In this document: piece by piece, positions 58,153 to 64,000 of the stretch | How the letters are laid out: each line of letters begins with the position of its first letter | How positions within the stretch are numbered: the first letter of the stretch is position 1 | Source: Lantana camara | Taxonomy: Eukaryota; Streptophyta; Magnoliopsida; Lamiales; Verbenaceae | Length of the DNA stretch: 64,000 nucleotides | Assembly (NCBI GenBank): GCA_037501455.1 | Contig: CM074861.1 | Coordinates: forward strand, 93,845,001-93,909,000 | Reading direction: 5' to 3' | Made by a program: the position numbers and the translations under genes | Notes under the pieces: model-generated | Database searches by the model: none | Told to the model about the DNA's origin: nothing | The model's input: only the letters and a program-made list of their open reading frames with translations

Positions 58153-58561
58153 GATTGAAGAAGCAGTTTTATGGTTGGGAGGTGAAAGCTTTTATTGCAT
58201 CAATTTGTGTCAGATTATTTATTTTTGAGAAAAAGAATAGTGGGACTCAAAATTCAGGTATATGTTGGAGCAACTTGCTCAATTCAACAAAATTAGTAAT
58301 TACCATTGATTGTTATGACACATGTAAGGGTCATTGTTGACTATGCGTATACGTATGGTTTGGTTTGGTTTGGTTTGATTTGATTTATCAAGAATGTATA
58401 TTTCCGTGAAACAATTCAATATGACTTATATCGAATTTGTTCCCCAACCAACACAATAAAACTCAAGCTCGTGAACTCGAACCCGTGATCTATCAATTTA
58501 TAGTTTATAAGTAAAGGTATTTATCACTTAATTCATTTGTTTGTTTTAAACAAATTATTAA
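58153..58561. other. Intergenic sequence with possible SINE-like fragment
   Basis: Around 58455-58530 the minus strand has CACGGGTTCGAGTTC (B-box-like). No gene seen. Confidence 0.35.
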
Positions 58562-59116
58562 CGGCATGATTGGTATACCGGAATGGAATTACATAGGAAT
58601 GTAATGAATATAGTAATGGAATGATTTTTAGATAGTTATTCTTATGATTGGTATGTATAAGGAATGGAATTGTCATTCCTTATTTCATTCCATTCCCACA
58701 CTTGGTAATTAAATTTAAGACATGGTAATAGAATAAAATTATAACAAATGGACTAAACTACCATTTAATAATATGGAAACAAAAAGCTAGTTCTATATTT
58801 AATTTTTATGCTGTGATTTGGTTTACTCGATTTTTTTATCTCAATTGATCTTCATAAAAATTATTTTCAATTAAAACATTCACTGAGTACCTTAAAAATA
58901 TATAATAAATTAAATTAGATAAGAAACGTAGCAAACAATTCTATAGAATTGATATTTAAAAGTAATTAAACATAATTCCTAATTGTAAACATGAACTTAA
59001 TAAATATCAAACTAAAAAATTCAAAGTATCTATCTAATAAGGTGTCATTCATATCATCATGCTAAAATAAAATCACTCCTAAAAAACGTAATTAAAATGT
59101 ATAATATGGATAAATC

Positions 59117-60127
59117 TCAAACTTCACGACAGAGAATAACTCGAACTAGTTCTTGTTCTTCCTTCTCTTCTTCAGTCATACTGAAGAACACATCAGTTAG
59201 TTCATGGTCTCGAGCTACATGACACACATATTTGATTATTTCACTTGTTGAAAGATTTAGAATCTTTCTTATTTCAGAATTTATTTTTCGTCTCTTTTCT
59301 AAAATTTCGGCATCAACTCCAATCGCTTTACTAAAAATTTGACTAGCTTTGGCTATTTCACTTCCAATGGTTGAAGCTGCATCTTTTATACCATCTACCA
59401 TAAGAGTCAAGTTGTCAGCACTGCGATTTCTCTTTTTCTTCTTTGGATTTTGAGACCCTTCATTTCGTGGAGCTTGCATGGGAGAAAATGACACGGATGC
59501 ATCAATGTCTACCTCAAGATCATTTTCCAAATTGAACTCTGTCTCAGTATTAATTTCTTTTTCTATTTCTTCCTCCATATCTCCAGGAGCTTCTGCATTA
59601 GTTTTGGTGGCTCGATCTTTTCCAAAAATTACAATCAAGTCATCGTAAAAGGGGAATGACTTGTTTTGCCAAGCCGAATGTGTTGGATGACTCTGTGAAT
59701 GTAAATAATTAATAAAAGAATATCTTTAAAATAAAATAATTCAAGAATTATAATGAATTGAAAGACAAACCTGAAGATATGCATCCCACACAGACCTTTC
59801 TGCTGTAATGCATTTTTTTTATCGGATCCATACCAAACCCACTTCTGTTGGGGCCGTTCAGCATATCATAAACAATAAAAAAATCTCGTTTTAAAATCTT
59901 AATTCGGGACTCAATATGAGGCTTACCTTTGAGACCTGAATTAGGCAACGAAACATCAACTTTTGTTCAATAAAATTTAGATAGGCGGGTTTGAAACCAT
60001 TTTCAGCTTTGTAGGTTCCTAAATTAACCATATCGAGAAGTGCTTCAATAAGTTTTGCATCTTCTTCATATTTCCATTTTCTTTTATTCCTACCGAGACC
60101 TCTGGCATCTTGAGATCGAGCATCCAT
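59117..60127 (-). pseudogene. Harbinger Myb/SANT-like protein
   Basis: It starts MDARSQDARG at 60127 with the Myb/SANT-like domain (KWKYEEDAKLIEALLDMV), continues in another frame at 59948-59760 (PNSGLKGKPHIESRIKILK, DAYLQ), and after an intron (GTTTGTC... around 59762 to about 59690) the C-terminal acidic and lysine-rich part runs to 59117 (FGKDRATKTNAEAPGDMEEE). In the superfamily this protein binds the element's ends and helps import the transposase into the nucleus. Frame changes between 59890 and 59950 and a stop near 59820 inactivate it. Confidence 0.75.
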
Positions 60128-60399
60128 TCCTTATACAATAATCATACAAAAAAATAATTAAATAAAAAAAAATGATAAATAATCCAACAAATATATCAAA
60201 CAAGCTTTAAAATCAACGAAAAAAAAAAAAAAAAACTAGTTCCGGGTTGTTTGAGAACATTAAACATTTTGTAACATGGACATAGTTCCAACTAATATAA
60301 AATTAAATAAGAAACTTAGAACAATATAAATCATCAAGAATTTCTATGATCTCTCCAAGTATTAAACATAGTAATTGCGAGATTTTGCCTAAAAGCAGT

Positions 60400-61635
60400 T
60401 CACTCATTAGAAGGCTCGACAGAAGAGACTACTTCTTCATCTTCATCGTTATTTAAATGTTCAATTTCTTCTTCGTCCTCGCCACTGTCTTCATAACCAC
60501 TCATTTCTTGTTTTATAAAATTGTGTAGTAGAAAACAAGCCATGATAATGCGATTTTGAGTTTTAATTGGAAAATATGTAGAAGTCCTAAGAATTCCCCA
60601 GCGGGTCTTTATCAAGCCAAACAACCTCACTATAACATTTCTAGCAGAAGAATGTTTCATATTAAAGAATTCTCCGGCAATGATAGGTTGATTTCTTTCA
60701 TTCCAATCGTTTAGATGATATCTTTGACCTTGAAATGGTGCAAGAAATCCTTCACCATTTGTATATCCAGCATCAACGAGATAATACGAACCTTAAAATT
60801 GTATAAAAGTAATAAGTTAGTTTGTAAATATCAATTATCTTTTCTTAAAGTTATTTCTTTATAGAGCTAGTTTATAGAAATTACCTCTAGGTACAACTAA
60901 GCCATTTCTCCTACTTATTGCATCTCTTAACACTCTACCATCAGCTGTTGATCAAATGAACAGCATATCTTGGGAACACACTCCTAATACATTAGTGGTG
61001 ATCTCATTTTTACGGGTCCGATATCTTGACTTGTCTTCTACCGATACTCGGACCTTAATATGGGTGCCATCTAGAGCTTCTAAGCATCCCTATTATTATT
61101 AATACAGATAAGTACACGATATTAAACAAATCAATTTATATATAGTCAAATATCATACCTTAAACCATTTCCATCTCTCGCCTGTAGAGTTTTCAGATAC
61201 TGGCTCTGGTTTTTTAAGCAACTCTTCTTGAAGTTTAATGATAGCATTGATCACTCTTCGAAAATGTCTACTAATTGTCTCCCCCGAACGTTCAAAATTT
61301 ACATTTATAATTCTTTGTTTTATATGATGAGCCAAAATATGTACGGTCTTAGCCACTTGTTCATCCACTAACATATTTTTAGTAGACGATACTATACCGG
61401 TGGCTTCAAGTCTAGAGCATAAAAGAACAAAGGATCGTCTATTCATCCTAGTAACATTTTTGCATTTACTATCACTCGAATAAATTATCTTCTGGATATA
61501 TTTTCTTCTTTCATAATAATTATATTGGTACATCGGTCTCAATCTAATAGATTTCTCATAATGCTCTACGTTTCTAATAACTATGATCCAGAACCAGTTT
61601 ACTAGTTGCATTATACTTAACCAAAATGACAACAA
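60400..61635 (-). pseudogene. Harbinger DDE transposase
   Basis: Exons on the minus strand: about 61635-61159, 61089-60885, 60791-60400, with GT-AG borders joined in frame. The N-terminal helix-turn-helix region has RRSFVLLCSRL and HHIKQRIINVNF. The first catalytic Asp is in EALDGTHIKV and the second in YYLVDAGYTNG. The third acidic residue, expected in the RNVIExxFG motif, is replaced by Val (codon 60628-60630, GTG). Before STADGRVLRDA a short segment is missing and an in-frame TGA is present. The C-terminus ends in an acidic tail. The enzyme would have cut and pasted the element; this copy cannot be active. Confidence 0.8.
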
Positions 61636-61880
61636 CGCCAGTGTTCTTTTTTCCGTGCTAATTTTCCTCTTGTTAAATTTAATCTTGACATAATTGCAAT
61701 TTGATACGAATATATATTAAAAATAATTGTTAAGCTAATATATGATATAAAAATTATATGACAAAAGTATGAAAGGCTTAAAATGAAACAAGCATGTGCT
61801 TTTCTGGATAAATTCGTCAAGTGGAAGACAAACATGAGAAGTAAGTGTAGTACTCAGTACTCTGTAAACAATCAAGATTG

Positions 61881-62376
61881 CAAACCATCATAGCAACTTT
61901 TGCACAAGGAATACAGATTCTTCAAAATAACTTTCATTAGTCTAGTCTAAAACATTTCATCTCCCAAGCCCCAAGAACTTTCACCAGTTATTAACGAGTT
62001 TCTGCAAATTCCTCCGCAAAGGGGAAAATGTAATATTTAGCAGGGAAAAAGTAGAGGAAATAAACAGAGAGCCCAAGAACTTAGAAATATAACAACACTA
62101 TCTTCTACTGATTTACATTCAATTCCAACGATAACACAGTAGAAAATTTTAAAGAAATTAGCTTCCCCAGCTCATAAACAAAGAGAAAATGCAAGTCCAT
62201 TAACTGAAATTGAAGGAGCAGTTCCAAGACACATACTGAAGAAACACGAATTGCCCATCAAAATCAGGCCAATTCCCGAGAAAGCCATATGAAAAAACCA
62301 TCATAGCAACTTTGGCACAAGGAATATAGATTCTTCAAAATAACTTTCACTAGTCTAGTCTAAAACATTTCATCTT
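61881..62376. repeat. 80-bp direct repeat in the Harbinger 5' region
   Basis: A segment of about 80 bases beginning ACCATCATAGCAACTTT is present near 61886-61964 and 62299-62377, with only a few differences. Confidence 0.85.
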
Positions 62377-63165
62377 AACCATGAATCCACTCGTTCCTCT
62401 AATAAGATATGAAAACCAACACAAATTGCACGAAAACAACCAAGTCGCATTCATATAAAAACTCCATATTCCATAACAAAATCCCAACAAAGAAAAGATG
62501 CAGCATATCTCAATAGTTTCCAGCAATGAATACCAAAATCAGAATCATCTTGATACTGCAACAAATATCAAACCAACGGATGCACCATCAATACATATAT
62601 AAGAGACCCCACGAACACAAGCCATGATAAACTATTCGATTATTATTTTAGGATTTATATGAATTTTCATACAATAAACAACAAAGAATCAATCATATAA
62701 TATTTAATCTAGTATAGCGTAAATCAAATTCAACTTTTCGTTAAAATATAGAAGAAGAATTAAATTAATATTTTGAAAGATGATACCGGATTAGTCGAGA
62801 AAGGTCGAGAAGACGATGAAGATAAGAAGACGACAGTCAGAAAAATAGCAACAGAAGGAGAAATCTCGAAGAAATCAGAAGATAAAATACGTAAAAAAAG
62901 AGATTTGATTTCGGTATAAAAAAAGAGATTTGATTTTAATGGGGATAATTTTGTCAAAATAAAAGAAAAGTTGATTCCTAATAGATTAGGAATCGTTAAA
63001 ACCATGGGGGGTGGGGGGAATGGATAACACCACGTTTAAAGGAATGAGGATTCCGATGGAAGGAGAATTTCTAACGTCAAAAATATACCAATCATGGGTT
63101 TAGGAATAGAGTTAGTAATGACCATTCCATTCCTACCCCATTCGTGCATACCAATCATGCCGTAA

Positions 63166-63829
63166 AGATGGATAATATAGATGGTACAGAATTGTAACAG
63201 GCCTCAATAGGGCCGTGGAGATAAGTATGGGCCGATGGCGGTAGCTGAGAACAGTCAACATTATTTATTTTTTAAATAACTTTTCCAAAATTAGCTATTT
63301 GCTGACTGATCAGAGCCCACCACGCCGATCTGTCTTTTTCCACCCATCCCAACGTAATTGCAAAAACAAATAAATCTATTTTAATTTCTTGTGTTCTTAT
63401 TCACATTTTTTCCCATTAATTAAGGGACTTTATTTGAATTTATGCAAATTAGTGGAATCCTCTCCAAGAGTCCCAACAAAAGTTGTTCGATATCTATATC
63501 AATTTGCGACGGTGGTTGATTCAGTGGCTATGAATTCTTGTTTTTAACACAATAATTGATCCAGTGACTAAAACGAATAGAATCTTTCAGTCTCTCTAGT
63601 GACTTGGTTGACATTCAGTTTATTCCGTTCTTATATAGATATAGAGTTCTTGTAGGGTTCCTTTCTTTTCCCTTATCATCGTTTTATTATATTTTCGATA
63701 TTTTCTTATCCTTATTTCAAATGACCTATTTATCTGTAACGTACTGGATAAGTGTTGTTATCTTTTCGGCCACTGACATACAAGGGCGACTCTACGTGGA
63801 GAGAAGTGGGGTCAATTGACCCTGATGGG
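63166..63829. other. Right flank of the Harbinger element
   Basis: No gene recognised. A 71-codon hydrophobic frame at 63604 has no supporting motif. Confidence 0.4.
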
Positions 63830-64000
63830 ACCTAAACACATAGGGCCCCTGTTTTGACACGTGGTGCCCCCAGCATCAAACGCATGGCCACTTGATCCCC
63901 AAGCAAGCTCCCCGAGCATCAGTCGCTCTCGCTGGCTTAAACTCATGTGAGATACGTGGCCTCCCCCTCGCGGGACACGTGGTCCTCATAGACGCTTCCC
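63830..64000. other. Abrupt GC-rich segment at the window edge, possible LTR start
   Basis: Composition changes sharply at about 63785-63830. The segment has several CACGTGG motifs and starts near TGATGGGACC. It may be the beginning of another Ty3-type LTR, but only its edge is visible. Confidence 0.25.

Larger units (their letters stand above)
58562..63162 (-). mobile_element. PIF/Harbinger transposon, complete ends, inactivated genes
   Basis: 4.6 kb with inverted termini CGGCATGATTGGTAT and ATACCAATCATGCCG (right copy with small changes) and the 3-bp duplication TAA (58559-58561, 63163-63165). It carries the two genes typical of the superfamily on the minus strand: transposase (upstream) and a Myb/SANT-like protein (downstream). 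Both are damaged. Confidence 0.85.

Overview
This is a stretch of plant nuclear DNA, almost certainly from a eudicot. The host genes have many short introns with GT-AG borders, one gene has a U12-type AT-AC intron, and most of the rest is nested LTR retrotransposons, MITEs, SINE-like repeats and an endogenous plant pararetrovirus remnant. No species can be assigned from the sequence alone.

Four host genes are well supported. A two-BRCT protein lies on the minus strand (14074-17274, 10 exons, 552 aa). A sterol 3-beta-hydroxysteroid dehydrogenase/C4-decarboxylase fused to a reticulon domain lies on the minus strand (20862-26652, 12 exons, 560 aa, C-terminal KKQQ). An SNM1/PSO2-type nuclease with UBZ4, SAM and metallo-beta-lactamase/beta-CASP modules lies on the plus strand (27560-31316, 10 exons, 720 aa). 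The last two are divergent, about 0.9 kb apart. A single-exon AP2/ERF factor of the ERF017/ERF018 type lies on the minus strand (49004-49633). All exon borders were placed by eye, and in the three intron-containing genes the exon lengths sum to an exact number of codons.

Left end (1-11008): the 3' half of a decayed Ty3 element of the Tat type, with two RNase H domains, integrase, an antisense gene with a Transposase_28-like domain, and a 3' LTR. It appears to have inserted into the 3' LTR of an older minus-strand Ty3-type element that carries only gag. That gag starts with six exact-period 14-residue repeats. Next (11015-12773) comes a pararetrovirus block: a movement-protein gene, a tRNA-Met primer-site-like sequence and four tiny genes, an order like that of soymoviruses. 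A promoter-like array of four 24-bp repeats plus TATA box follows at 13393-13503.

Middle (33456-46946): a 0.9-kb foldback element with a perfect 9-bp target duplication, then a three-level nest. A small copia-type gag-only element (34438-46946) is split inside gag by an 11.4-kb degenerate copia element with 2-kb LTRs (35258-46683). That element holds a 2.3-kb solo LTR with target duplication TACCA (42245-44519).

Right end (52382-64000): a LINE-type RNase H remnant split by a CCGGT-rich transposon, a MULE-like MITE whose target duplication was later hit by a hAT-like MITE, further copies of that hAT-like family, a 1.2-kb hAT-like element, a Tourist-like MITE, SINE copies, and a nearly complete but inactivated 4.6-kb PIF/Harbinger element carrying both its transposase and Myb/SANT-like genes.
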